Shown here: positions 35,468 to 47,067 of the stretch, one piece after another
Position numbering within the stretch: position 1 is the first letter of the stretch
Layout: every line of letters starts with the position of its first letter
Assembly (NCBI RefSeq): GCF_025698545.1
Contig: NC_068567.1
Coordinates: forward strand, 372,001 to 436,000
Length of the DNA: 64,000 nt
Reading direction: 5' to 3'
From: Gossypium raimondii
Lineage: Eukaryota > Streptophyta > Magnoliopsida > Malvales > Malvaceae
Made by a program: the position numbers and the translations under genes
The notes under the pieces: generated by a model
Database searches by the model: none
Told to the model about the DNA's origin: nothing
The model's input: the letters and a program-made list of their open reading frames with translations, nothing else

Positions 35468-37571
35468 TCAAGTATCATTGTTAGTACCTTGTAAGTTGTT
35501 TCTTCTTTTATGAACCAAATAATAAACAAGGCCACCCAAGACCAATATGATAATCAAGCCATCAACCACTCCCACAACAATCAACACCCATTTCTTAACA
35601 CTAGGATTGTTATGATGGTAACTTGTCCCTTTTGGAACCTTCACCATGTAACTCAACCCTAACCCTTTTTCAACTTGTTTGATACCTGCAACAAGCTGGA
35701 AAAGCGAGCATTGTTCGGAGCTTGGGTCACCGTAATCTCCGTAGGAATGTAACGCAGCAACGCATTTGCAGTCGTTCAAGCACAGATTCGCACATGTTGT
35801 CTTGGTAACATTGATCCTTTTAGGAGCATCTTTGAGTACTGTAACAACATCGTTCAATTCAAGCATCTCGACTTGAGTTGTTCCTCCGCCGCAGAAACGG
35901 CTTGGAACCCTTTGGTTGCAATCGGAAACCTCATGGTTTTTCTTTGTTAAAAGCCTTATGCATGAACAAGAATTGGAGAATGTACATATACCATAAGGCT
36001 TACAAGCTAAAGGTAGGTCACAAGTGGTGTTAAGGGCTTGAAATGAAGCCTCGAATTTTCTGGTGGTTGGTGAATAAAAGTAAATCCCTAAATTCCCAGT
36101 TCTATTCCCCAGTGCTAAAAACCTCACTGGCTGAACCTTCCATGAAGCAATAATCTGTGCCATTTTTTTATGTTTATCATCGAATAACTCTAACCCTTTA
36201 GAACCCAATTCAACAAATGTGATGTTTCTATTCTTGGAAGGCTTAAATTCCCAATAAGAATACTTCAACCTACCAGAATTTAAAAAAAGAGCTACCTTGT
36301 TGTATAAGATTTCAAATGTGTAGAATGATGATGTGTTCCTTGGGAAAGAAGTTAACCAAGTAGATACATCTAATCTTTGTCCCCATAACATTACATCAGT
36401 TGGGAAATTGAAACTTTGCCATTTTATCTGGTTCAAAACATCAAGAAGTACCAAATTACCAGTCCTCAATATTTGTAATCTCTGCAATACAACACACACA
36501 CAGACACACAGAGTTAATGTGTCCAACACATGTACTTTTACAAAAATAAAAGGGTAAATTGTACTAGTAGTCACCAAACTATTAGTAAATTTCTTTTTTG
36601 ACCACCCGACTATTAGTAAATTTTGTCTTTTTTAGTCACCATCTAGATAACCTGACAACTTTTAAAATTGGCATAATAGCAACTTTAACCCTCAACATTT
36701 ATACATTATGTCAATTTAGTCTTGATTATAAAAAATTCAACCCTCAACATTTACACATTATGTAATTTAGTCTCTTTTTTTTTGTAGTTTTTCTTGTGAC
36801 CATTTCACCTAAAAAGTTTTAAAAAATTATCGACTAAATTGTAAGTATACAAGAAATGGAAACACCACAAAATCTAAGACAAAAATTTCATATTTTCTCA
36901 TTCTTTTAAAATTAACCCTCAATATCATAAGAGAAAGAAAAACTACAAAAAAATATATCAAATTACATAATGTGTAAATGTTGAGGGTTAACTTTTAAAA
37001 AAATCAAGCCTAAATTGATATAATGTATAAACGTTGAAGGTTAAAATTGCTATTATACAAATTTTAAAAGCTGCCATTGCAACCAAAAAAATAAAGAAAA
37101 ATACTAATAATTGAATGACTACTAGTAATTTACTCAAAATGAAAAGTCGAGTACTTGTTCTTTTACCTCTACACCTTGTCCCGAAGTACCAGTTCGCCAA
37201 CCGATCCGATTTTTAGGACCCTTCAACTGTAAATCTCCATCTTCAGTAAGTTCAAGGAAGCATACATCAGAGGTATAAAACTTGGAGTAATGACCAGAAT
37301 TCCATACCTTAACATCACCAAGAAAAACCTCTAAAGAACATGAATATTTCCCTTTGTTAGCTTCAGTGCTTAATGCAACTCTAAAACTTGGTTCTATTTG
37401 CTTAGTATCATCACCATAGTCCATTAGAAAAGCTCTACCAATGAACCCATCATTGTATTCCAAAGGGATTGCTAAGCTTACCCTATGACCAACATGAATG
37501 GTTGAATCACAGCTTCCATGGTTTATCATCACCAATATTAGAATCAAAATGGTATAAAGATAGAGCTTCAT
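35468..37571 (-). CDS. S-domain (B-lectin/PAN) receptor-like protein without kinase, At5g03700-like
   Basis: Two exons on the minus strand, 37571-37167 (135 codons) and 36481-35468, phase 0, GT-AG; 472 residues. Residues 1-21 are a signal peptide ending near HGSC. A bulb-type lectin domain spans about 30-165 and crosses the intron (WNSGHYSKF...LELTEDGDLQL / LRTGNLVLLD...WQSFNFPTDVMLWGQ). A cysteine cluster CDLPLACKPYGICTF (about 289-303) is EGF-like, and a PAN/apple domain with several Cys follows (about 332-416). A single membrane helix lies at about 433-457, then a tail of only about 15 residues (HKRRNN...). There is no kinase domain, unlike most S-domain receptor kinases, so it may act as a co-receptor or decoy at the plasma membrane. 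The length matches At5g03700 relatives, so the lack of kinase is normal for this subgroup. It looks intact. Confidence 0.9.
36549..37135. repeat. Two-tier foldback element filling the S-domain gene intron
   Basis: The outer arms GGGTAAATTGTACTAGTAGT and ACTACTAGTAATTTACTC are inverted. The inner arms AATTGGCATAATAGCAACTT...CCCTCAACATTTATACATTA and their inverse pair as well. It makes up about 590 of the 685 intron bases and matches the element at 18150-18895. Confidence 0.75.
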
Positions 37572-37829
37572 TTGTATGGAAATAAAAATCCCTTCTTTTT
37601 TCTTCTTTTCTTGATGGGATTGAAGCTAAGAAAGGAAGAGAAAGTGAAAGAAAAGGGTGGCATGAGAGAAAGTTTTGGTTTTTTTTTTTTTTTTTTGAAG
37701 TTGAAACCCACTTCCAAAAAGGCGAAGAGCTATCAATTTTTTGTTGTAATGTTATTTTAGGACATAAAAATGGTAGAAAATAAACCTTAAATTCAATTTG
37801 GTACAATTTAGTACGGTTTTTTTTTCTTG

Positions 37830-38230
37830 AAATTGGGTTTCGAAGTAGGGAGTGATTCGAGTTTTCTATTAAGATTTTCGAGGTTAGGTTTGGGTGAAAT
37901 CTGTATTGTCCCTGATTATATTAAAATTTGAAATAAGTTGAATTCAAGTGTATAAAAATAAAAATCGAGATTGAAATTATAGCAATTGTTCGCCTATCCC
38001 GTTTCGCCTTGTTGTCATCCTTATTGATGGGTATAAGAAAACCCTAAATTTTTTTTCTTAAAATTGAGTTTCAAAATCAAAAGTGAATCGAGTTTTCTAT
38101 TAAAAATTTTTAAATTAGATTCAGGTGAAATCCGTACCAAAATTTAAAATAGAATAAATTCAGATATATAAAAATCGAGATCGAAATTAAAACAGTCCTC
38201 CGCCTCACTCCATTGCCATCCCTATTGATT
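37830..38230. repeat. Diverged direct repeat upstream of the S-domain gene
   Basis: The blocks TCGAGTTTTCTATTAA, GGTGAAATCYGTA, AAAAATCGAGATYGAAATTA, TTGYCATCCYTATTGAT occur at about 37850-38030 and again at about 38090-38230. This is an old tandem duplication or two copies of a solo repeat. Confidence 0.55.
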
Positions 38231-38416
38231 GCACATAAGGTGGAAAGGAAAGGATTGTTAATTACCAAGTTTTTATTTTGTCTAATTAAAGTTGGAACCA
38301 AAAGAGTAAAGCAGCAGATGGTGGTTGTGCACAGCCTGGCTGTCCCATGTGAAGCAATTTATGAAGCACACAAAACTAATCTAATTATTTTTTTAAGTAT
38401 TATTATATGTTTTATT

Positions 38417-38575
38417 ATAAGTTCGATAATATAATGCATAAAATTATTTATCGATTCTTATCAACTCATAAATAAGAGAATAATACGTTTTAGCATACTC
38501 GAACTTACATCATTTTATATTGATAACAATGTTCGTGTGAATCGAGTTAAGATTCAATTAATTTTTTATTTTAAA
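38417..38575 (-). mobile_element. SINE family S1, 3'-truncated copy
   Basis: On the minus strand: GAATCTTAACTCGATTCACA (head), AAGTTCGAGTATGC (B box), CTCTTATTTATGAGTTGATA. It lacks the GTAGTTCTAG tail. Confidence 0.5.
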
Positions 38576-38836
38576 ATTATTGATATTATAGATATAAAAA
38601 ATTATTGGTCAGTCCATTATCCACTACTGCTAAGAACCTGGTCCTCCACTATAGGAAGAAAGAGAATTTTGCCTAGAAAAGGAAAATGTTTTTGCAATAT
38701 ATATAAAATAATATCAAAATATATTAAAGACAAAAATGATTGGGTGAGGTAAGTTGAGTTTGAGTGCGCATGATGCAGGCCATCCCTCGCTTTCGGGTAA
38801 AATCATGAAACAAAAAGGAATTCGGTCGGGTTACTT

Positions 38837-38929
38837 CCACGTGTAGTTGAACCGTTTCGCCACGTGGAAAGTCCTTTTCATGCTGACTCTGTTCTCACGT
38901 TTGGGTGACGTGTTTAATTTGCCACGTCA
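38837..38929. promoter_or_regulatory. Cluster of five ACGT-core (G-box/ABRE-like) motifs
   Basis: In 93 bp lie CCACGTGT (38837), GCCACGTGG (38859), CACGT (38896), TGACGTGT (38906) and GCCACGTCA (38921). Such motifs are bound by bZIP and bHLH factors, for example in ABA or light responses. The cluster is about 1.3 kb upstream of the S-domain gene start; no nearer gene is visible. The surrounding 38800-38990 is also GC-richer. Confidence 0.5.
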
Positions 38930-39397
38930 GAGACCTGGAGATTTCCTTTGTTGGCCAGTTGGGCCGGGCATTCATAGCCCACAACCACCTGGAAATGTAT
39001 TATTGCTTTTATTATTAATAAATGGTATAGCCAAAATATTTCATTAAAAGAAAATAAAATTTGAGGTTTAGTATTTATATTTATAAAATAATTTAATTCT
39101 TTTTAAAATTTAAAAATAGTAAATAAAATGTGTTAAATAAGTTTTGAAAATAAAAATAAATATATGTGAAAAATTAGAAAATAATAAAAATAGTTTTATT
39201 GTTTTCAATCATTTTTTGTAAATTTAAAATAATTAAAGTGAAAATAATGATTTTTTCACTTTAATTCAATTTTATATAAATATTAAAATATTATATTTTT
39301 AATAAATTTTTAAATATCAAATATATTATATTGGTTTTAGTTTAATTTTTTTATGTTTTTATGGAAAGAAAATGAAACAATTTAATTACATAAAACT

Positions 39398-39830
39398 AAG
39401 CCAGTTCCCCAAAGAGAGTCCTCAAACAACCGTAGTCCTTCCCTTCTATCTTAGACCATTTGGTCAGGTCATTAACATCATTATTACCCTCTCTAGATGT
39501 ATGCCATAGACTCCAATACTTTACCTTTGTCAAAAGCTGATGAATTCTTCCGACCAAAGCAGAATTAGAACCACTTGAGGAACTGTCCTGAATGGCCTTA
39601 ACTGCCTCGAGATTATCAATTTAAATTATCACACTATCATATCTTTGATCTAGTAAAAGTATCAAACCATCCAAGATGTCCCAAATATCTGTTGTAGTAA
39701 AAAATCCACCCTCCATTCCGGTTGCACACTATTCCCCCGACTGTAGCAAAATCGACAACAATCCTAATGGTACCATTAGTATTCAGATGAATCCAATTGT
39801 CTGCCAAGAATGGAAATGAATTTGGTCCTC
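39398..39830 (-). pseudogene. Decayed RNase H-like fragment of a retroelement
   Basis: On the minus strand one frame gives ADNWIHLNTNGTIRIVVDFA and GGIVCNRNGGWIFYYNRYLG. Another stretch gives IDNLEAVKAIQDSSSSGSN and LVGRIHQLLTKVKYWSLWHT, ending GCLRTLFGELA and a stop. This is the plant RVT_3/RNase H-like domain found at the end of non-LTR elements. In-frame stops and a lost segment (YNRYLG onward) show that it is dead. The catalytic Asp of 'NTDG' is Asn here. Confidence 0.75.
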
Positions 39831-42281
39831 GCGACTTGAGCGATGTTGCCCTAAAGGAGGCATATTGTTTTTATGTTTTTATTATAGTAAAATAAGCACC
39901 AAACATATTTTTATATTTTTATATTTTCATTATTTAACTATTTTTAATTTTTTTTAAATAATTTATTAATAATGGAGATGGAAAGTAAAAAAAAAGTCAA
40001 AGGTAGGATATTTACAATGGAAATGTATTGAATGAAGAAGACATAGTTAACATGTTTATTATTAACACTTTATTTTGTCTCCACTAATGGAAGACCAAGC
40101 CGACACAATAAGCAATGCTATATTACGTGAAGAACTTAGCTCCAAGAGAATAAAAAAGTCAAATATTATACCAAGTATTTGTACATAAATTGATATTTAA
40201 TTTAACGTATATAATAGATTTATATTCGAGACTTGTTAACAGAGAAAGTTCTATCACAATCCTATTAAAATAATAAATCAAATGTGGGCTTTCGGTATAG
40301 AGTTTTAATCCAATCCAAACATCTATGTTGCAAGGGACTGTTTCGGGTGATTTAATTCGATTCAATTTTTCATGTGATTTTCCCGAGCAACATGACCTTC
40401 ATTGTTGCGCTAAATATCCTCCAAATATTCGGTACAACCCATTCCAATCGTTCAATAAATTGTAAATATTCAACTATGAAAACTGTCACTCAACAGCTCC
40501 AATGCTCGAGAAATAGGTACTTCCCTTACACTCAATGGCTAGTTTCAGATTTTTCAACAACCACCATTTTCTAAACTTACTATTTTCACTTTTCCATCTA
40601 TCTATCTGCCTCATTAATGTATACTTCAATGGCATTTACTAATTGAGATTTTTCATTAAGCAAATAAATATAACAATACCGTAAAAATCATCAATAAATG
40701 TGATAAAATATTTTTCTCCATTAAAAGATGGAACATCAAAAGGTTCATATATCAGTGTGTAATATAATTTTTCTTGGTAAAGTGAAAAGGATATTGAAAA
40801 ATAGAAAATTGAAAGAATAGGGAAATAAAAAGATAGAAAATATAAATTTTCTTTCCATAGGTGTGCTCGGTAAGAAATACAGAAAAATTGAAAGTAATTT
40901 TCTTCTCATTCGTTAGTCAATAGAGTCTAAAAATTAGAGGAAAGAAGATGAAATTCTCTTGTTTTCTCTCGTCTTATCATTCCAAATTGGAAAGGTTTAT
41001 TTTTATGCATTATGATAGAAAATGGTTATTCCTGCTATTTTCTTACCTCTCTTATTTCTTCTTTATCGAGTACACTCAAATTTTATTTTCTTTCAATTTT
41101 CTATTCTCCCATTCTGTTTTTCCACTTTTCCACTCAACCAAACACACTTTTAGTCTATTATATTACTTTTTGCTCATCACATTTGGCCTATTTATTTCTT
41201 TCATAACAATTTTATTATTTTGGTCAAATTTACTCTTAAACCATAACAACAAACATATTCTTTATATATTTTTTTTACAAATCTATTTTACGATCCATGT
41301 TCAAGGTTTGTGGTTGTTCCTTCCAACAATGTCATCTTCAAAGTTTGAACTTACGTTTTTTCCTTGGATGTATGATATAATTTATCACTACAACCAACAT
41401 TTGTTGATAACAACTAACATGCTTTAATTATGAACAAAAAAAAAACCCATATTTTTCTTCTTTCTTTTGCCTACCACTTTGATTAGAAGAAAAATTTTAC
41501 ATTTCGGTCAAATGAACCAAACAAAGTAAATGTAACATACTCGATTATGTGCTAAATAACATTACATTCTAGTAATATTATCATCCGATAATTATTTTTG
41601 TTGAAAGACGAAAAAATCACAAGAGTTATAATTGGATAACAAAGACCCATCCAATCAAGAAAGCGAGAAGGGAGTCGGAGCATATAAGCTTAAATACGAT
41701 TTAGAGATAGACCATTAGGGGTAGATCGTAATGGTGGCCAAGGGGGCTTTAGCCTTTAAATTTTTTGAAAACTTTTATTTCACCTAGAAACTTTTTGAAA
41801 GTTTTCATTACATCTTTTATTGTTTTTGAAATTCTTAATCAAAATTTTTGAAAATTCTTATTAATCTCAAAAAGTTTTTAAAAATTTCAATTAGACTCTT
41901 TAATTTATTTTAAAAGATTCATTAAACTTCTAAAATCATTTAATATTTTAATTAAATCCTGTAAAACTTAATCTTAAGATCTACCGCTGGTAAACGTTAT
42001 TAGAAAAATACCCAAAAATACAATTTCCATTACAACAACACGTGTTTCATATTATCCTTTACGGCAAGTAATATATATAATATGAATATTATATATGAAA
42101 CATGTCAAGAAGATAACTTACCAAAAACCAGACATGATCGTATGCCACGCAATGAAAACGCATAATTGGGCTGTGGCTACCAAACAAGATAAGATGCTCT
42201 GTTATCCCAATGTGCCTTCATTGTCTCTCTCCAAGCTGGCTGGTTTCCATTATTATTTATTTTAATAACATATCATTTATG
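39831..42281. other. Intergenic, AT-rich
   Basis: No gene is supported. The open frame at 40948-41427 is a phenylalanine/leucine-rich translation of T-rich DNA. A diverged repeat with TTTTGAAAACTTTTATTTCA and CTTAAGATCTACCGC (41740-41990) resembles the blocks upstream of the aminotransferase gene. Positions 42090-42240 look single-copy. Confidence 0.45.
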
Positions 42282-42825
42282 GGTAAATTACACCCAAGTT
42301 CACTAAACTATTAGTAAGTTTATATTTTGGTCACAAAAAGTTACAAAATGATCATTAAACTATTCGAAAGTTTCATTTTAAGTCATTAGACTATTAAAAC
42401 CGTTGTTGTATGGCCTTCTTTGTTCGCATCACATGCACCAATCAAAAGCTCTCCTTCTCTTTCTCTTCTACAGTTCAATCTTTTTATGAAACAACTTTGA
42501 ACATTATGAATCTGCGAACTAAAATCCAAACAACTTTCTTCTCTAATCTTCGACATTGCCAGTCAGATTGACTTGAATATAAATTATGTTTTTCTACTCA
42601 TCAACGAGTATTGATCCACTATATCAATCATTAAACTGTCGATTGGAGCTCATTAGCCAGAACTTAAAAAAAAAAACTTAACACCCAGTGATTTAAATAA
42701 ATTTTTTGAATAGTTTAGTGACTTAAATGAAAATTTTTAAAAAGTTTAGTGACCATTTTATAACTATTTAAAGTTGAGTGATCAAAATGTAAACTTACTA
42801 ATAGTTTAGTGACATTGACCGTAGT
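42282..42825. repeat. Foldback element, family A, copy 2
   Basis: Arms GGTAAATTACACCCAAGTTC...CTAAACTATTAGTAAG and CTTACTAATAGTTTAGTGAC. The interior CAACTTTGAACATTATGAAT, AACAACTTTCTTCTCTAATC, CAGTCAGATTGACTTGAATA and CTACTCATCAACGAGT is the inverse of the copy 1 interior. Confidence 0.75.
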
Positions 42826-43127
42826 TTTTATTGTCTACATCTATACTAAGTTGTTGAGTTAGTATCTTAAATTTTTATCTGACGGTAGAGATTATTTTGA
42901 TGACAATTTTATCTTTTCATATAAATTTTAGAAAATATTTAGACATGATGGATTCAAACAAAAATATTATTATGATTTTAATATCTCAATTTTATCGTTT
43001 AAATCAAAATCATATTTGACTTTTATATAATTTTTTTAATTTATGACATAAATTTTTCACACATAGCATAATCTAATAAACATTAAGCAGCATCCAAGTT
43101 AAAATTAATTCAAAATATATAGATAAA
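42826..43127. other. Short spacer between two family A elements
   Basis: AT-rich, nothing recognised. Confidence 0.4.
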
Positions 43128-43706
43128 AATTAGGGTAAATTACACTTAAGGTTATTAAATTATTAATAAGTTTACATTTTGGTCACTCAACTTCAAAAAG
43201 TTACAAAATGATCATTGAACTATTCGAAAGTTTTCATTTAAGTCATTGAGCTATTAAAATTGCTACTATATGGCATTCTCTGTTTGCATCACTTTCACCA
43301 ATCGAAAGCTTTCATTCTCCTTCTCTTCTACAATTTAACTTTTTTTTTTCATGAAATAGTTTTAAACGTCATAATTAGCGAACCAAATTCTAAATAGCTT
43401 TCTTCACCAATCTCTGACACTAACCGTCAGATTTACTTGGATTTAAAGTATGTTTTTCTACTCGTTGATGGGTACTAATCCATCATACTATTCATTGAAT
43501 CGTCACTTGGAGTTGGAGCTCAATAGTCAAACTTTAAAAAAAAAAAAAACTTATCTGTCTAATGACTTAAAAAAAAACTTTCAAACAATTCAGTGACTTA
43601 AATGAAAAGTTTCAAATAGTTTAATAATGATTTTGTAACTTTTTAAAGTTCAGTAACCAATACGTAAAGTTATTAATAGTTTAGTGACCATGGATATATT
43701 TTACCC
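43128..43706. repeat. Foldback element, family A, copy 3
   Basis: GGGTAAATTACACTTAAGGT...TTATTAATAAG on the left and CGTAAAGTTATTAATAGTTT...GACCATGG on the right. The interior matches copy 2 in the same orientation (AGTTTTAAACGTCATAATTA, AGCTTTCTTCACCAATCTCT, TCAGATTTACTTGGATT). Confidence 0.75.
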
Positions 43707-44464
43707 AAAAATTAATTAAAGTAGGAAAATAGATGAGCCTACCAGATGCATCACAAACTCGAAAAAGGCTTATCATATGACATTTGAAAGAGAAGAGTAA
43801 CAAATAAAATATATCTTAATAATAATTGAAACCTAGAACTTTATATTATATTAAACAACATTCGATCAAAATAAATAAATTACAGATGAAAACACTCTAT
43901 CTAAACTCAACTTAAACGCGTTCGAATCTACGTTCTTCTAATTATGATAAATTTACAATAACAATGATGTTAATTAAACTAATATTCAATTAATTATATT
44001 CGAGTATTTTTTATTATCGTATTTTTTAATGTATATTTTTCTCATAACTTTATTCTTTACATAATTCACAACACTTGTCTATATATATATATAATAGAAG
44101 AGGTAAGAAATGTGGAAATCCTACATGACAACACATAAAACAAAGTTGTCATATGTCTAAACAAAGAACTTTGATGTGGAAAGCCTCTCCCACATCGTCA
44201 TCGTTATGGCCTAAACTCTAAACAATTATTCTTTTAAAAATAATTATTGCCTTGGTGACTAACAACTATGACCACAAACTTACTAAAATTAAAAAATATA
44301 TTTAAAATTACCGATTAAGTCTTAATTCGATTAGTATCGGCATTGTTATCAGTAAAAACTATTAAGCTGGAGTACTGTAGAAACAAAAAAATTCAGTGGA
44401 GCGCTCAATATTTAATAATATATTATATTATTAATCACTGATAATGTATTTTATCGATACATCA

Positions 44465-44503
<39 letters not shown>

Positions 44504-45214
44504 TTTCTTTAAAGATGAGTTCTTATATATTATACCCATAGTTTTATTGGTGGAATCTGATTAAACTGGCATTAGTAGAGTCACTGAAAGGGATTCTTTT
44601 CTTTTTTTCTATTTGAAAATGATTTGAGATTTAAAATTTTTTAATGTAGAAATTATATATCAATTATTGTACCTATAATTATATTTCAACCAAGTTGGTA
44701 CACTGTTTATTATTGAGTTTGCATCACTTAATGCAACTAAAAAGTATATTCTTTGCTATTGCTTTCAAGTACTTGAGAAAGGGACGTAATTATAAAACCA
44801 ATGAAGTGTGTGTTGAAAGAAAAAGATCCTTAATTTAATAATAAGTTCCCCATCTAACCTGAATTTTGAACTAGATACATTCAGCTTGAGGATGTGATTT
44901 TTGATGTTATCATTGTTTTTTTCTTTTCAAATTAGGTATCACTATCAGTAGTAGCAACTAATTCCCTCGTCGCAGGTATTCTTCAAAGAGGTAAATGGCT
45001 AGTTATGAAATGTGCATCATTCCCATAAATGGTGATCGAACCCTTGACCACATGATCAGATGATGAGGTGAGTAACCACTATACCATGCATCACGATTAA
45101 TTTAGCATTGTTTATGGAATCGATAAAAGATGATGTTTTGTTGCCCTAATGATAAGATTAAGAGAAAGGCTCTAAGATGTCCAATGAGGCCTTTGTAGGT
45201 AGAAGTATCACAGA
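43707..45214. other. Intergenic with SINE fragments and AT repeat
   Basis: S1 fragments lie at about 43895-43995 (minus; CGCGTTCGAATCTACG) and 44308-44365 (plus; TTAAGTCTTAATTCGATTAG). An (AT)n run spans about 44466-44500. A separate tRNA-headed element lies at about 45000-45100 on the minus strand. No gene is supported. Confidence 0.5.
45000..45100 (-). mobile_element. tRNA-headed SINE-like element, family S3
   Basis: On the minus strand GTGATGCATGGTATAGTGGT (A-box like) and AAGGGTTCGATCACC (B box) sit at tRNA spacing, followed by ATTTATGGGAATGATGC. The would-be tRNA cannot form a full cloverleaf by eye, so a SINE head is preferred. Confidence 0.5.
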
Positions 45215-45570
45215 GGCTCTGTTTAGAGTAAGATTGCATTTTACTTTCTCTATTAGAAAAATAGGCAAATCAATCTTTGTATGTTAAATCAAAGAGCAAA
45301 TCGGTTTTTTTTCATTAAAAATTTCATCTATTTATATATTGTTAAAAAATGTTGTGGCTGACAGAATAACCAGATAGTGACACCAGTGTGCCACATGTAC
45401 CTCATGTTGATGTACAAATATCAATTTTTAACAATAAAAATAGATGAAATTTTTAACAGAAATGTCAATTTACTCTTTGATCTAATGTACATGGACTAAT
45501 TAGTCAATTTTTTAATAGGGGACCAAATGCAATATGACTCCTTTTACAGAATCCTTCGTTGTACTTTTAT
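45215..45570. repeat. MITE family B, near-complete copy
   Basis: AAATCAAAGAGCAAATCGGT...AAATTTCATCTATTTATA on the left and TCAATTTTTAACAATAAAAA...ACTCTTTGATCTAATGTACA on the right. The centre has GCTGACAGAATAACCAG and GTGTGCCACATGTACCTCAT. Confidence 0.7.
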
Positions 45571-46054
45571 CAACCTTTATATTGTTGGTTAAGACTAAGG
45601 TTTTAGATTATTGGGTATTTAGGTTTGAATCTCATCTTACACATTTGTGATATGTGATATGTAGGTCTCCAGCTCCACCATGCGCGTTTCCCATGAACGA
45701 GTTTTGTCCAATTCTTTTGATTATTTGTCTATTGTGCTTTCTACTGATTGGGTTTTACTTCATAGTTGTTCGAATTTCTATTTCTATTTGTATTGTGCTT
45801 GTGTTTGTGCTTTCTAATATTTTTAGGTCTCAATTTTCAATCTCACGATTGAACCATGATTTTGATCCCTTTACTATGTTTAAATTTGGGTTTCAATCCT
45901 TACATTTTAATTTGAACTAATTTGGTTGTTTTACTTTTATAATATTATTAGTTAGTATAAATTGTTAACGGTGAAAATTATATTGTTGGCATGAATTTTT
46001 CTTAAAATGCTCTTTTCCAACGAACACAATATATATGTATATATATGAAAATTT
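45571..46054. other. Intergenic
   Basis: An open frame at 45654-45920 is hydrophobic but has no family signature and no gene context. Nothing else is seen. Confidence 0.35.
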
Positions 46055-46840
46055 TTAATTAGAACTTTTATTATTTCTAAAAAATCTTATTAGGCCTCTC
46101 AAGCTTTAAAATTTTGAATTACACTCCCACAAAATTTTTAGAAAATTTTATTAAGCCCTTAATTATTTTAAAATTAATTATACCTCTAAAAATTTAAAAA
46201 TTTAATTAAATTTCCAAAACTTAAATGATAAGATCTGCCATTGCTTGACAAAACCCAACCATAATAATTACGCATGAGACCCAAAATTAAAATATGGACG
46301 CTGATATCCAAAACTCAAGTATTAGTCCCTTATAAAATTGGAAAATTGTCACTTAAATCACTTAAAATTTTAATTAGGCCCCTCATAAATTTTAGAATTT
46401 CTCATCAGGTCTTTCAAAATTTTGTAAAATTGAATTAGTCTCTCCAATTATTTTAAAATTTTATTAAAAAATTTAATAAAACCCTCCAATATTTTAAAAA
46501 AATTTAATTAAGTTCACAAAACTTAAATAGCAAGATCTACGGCAAAATTCATCCATGACAACTGGCCCAAAATGATCCCTCAAAATTTTGGAAAATTATC
46601 ATTGAACCCCTTTAAAATTTTAATTGTCCTCCTCATAAATTTTAAAAATTCTCAATAGACCACTCAAAATTTTAGAAAATTTAAATTACGCTCCCACAAA
46701 ACTTTTAGAAATTTTTATTATGCCCCTTAATTATTTAAAAACTTTAATTATACCCTTCAAAATTTTTAAAAATTAAATTAAATTCTTAAAACTTAAATAG
46801 CAAGATCTACCATCATCAGACAAAATCCACTCGTAACAAT
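46055..46840. repeat. Three diverged tandem units upstream of the aminotransferase gene
   Basis: Blocks of the type TTTAGAAAATTTTATTAAGC, TTAATTATACCTCTAAAAA and CAAAACTTAAATAGCAAGAT end at about 46240, 46545 and 46812. The unit is therefore about 265-305 bp. A related piece is at 41740-41990. The array reaches to about 130 bp from the likely TATA box. Confidence 0.6.
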
Positions 46841-46972
46841 TACGCAAAATGAAATTCAAAACTCACACATAAAATTTACGCATGATCCGAAAATCGGGTA
46901 TTTTGATTAACATCCTTACCCGCCATAAAAAAAACAAACTCAATTACACGTCAGCAGGACTCCATTTTTGCT

Positions 46973-46981
46973 ATATAAATA
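46973..46981 (+). promoter_or_regulatory. TATA box of the aminotransferase gene
   Basis: TATATAAAT lies about 95 bp before the start codon at 47068, in CTATATAAATAAACTTTCCC. Because this box lies downstream of the in-frame ATG at 46882, it supports the later ATG as the true start. Confidence 0.6.
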
Positions 46982-47067
46982 AACTTTCCCTCCTTAAATC
47001 CTCTCTTCCACGCATAAACCATCTTCGTTTACAGTTAAATCAATTTTCCCCTATATTTTCGGAAAAG

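Noticed and set aside
40948-41427. 159-codon Phe/Leu-rich open frame
   Set aside because: It comes from T-rich DNA, has no domain, and has no promoter or exon context.
46882-47067. In-frame ATG 62 codons upstream of the chosen aminotransferase start
   Set aside because: It lies upstream of a good TATA box, the extra residues do not look like a presequence, and family members begin at the MRRF-type start.
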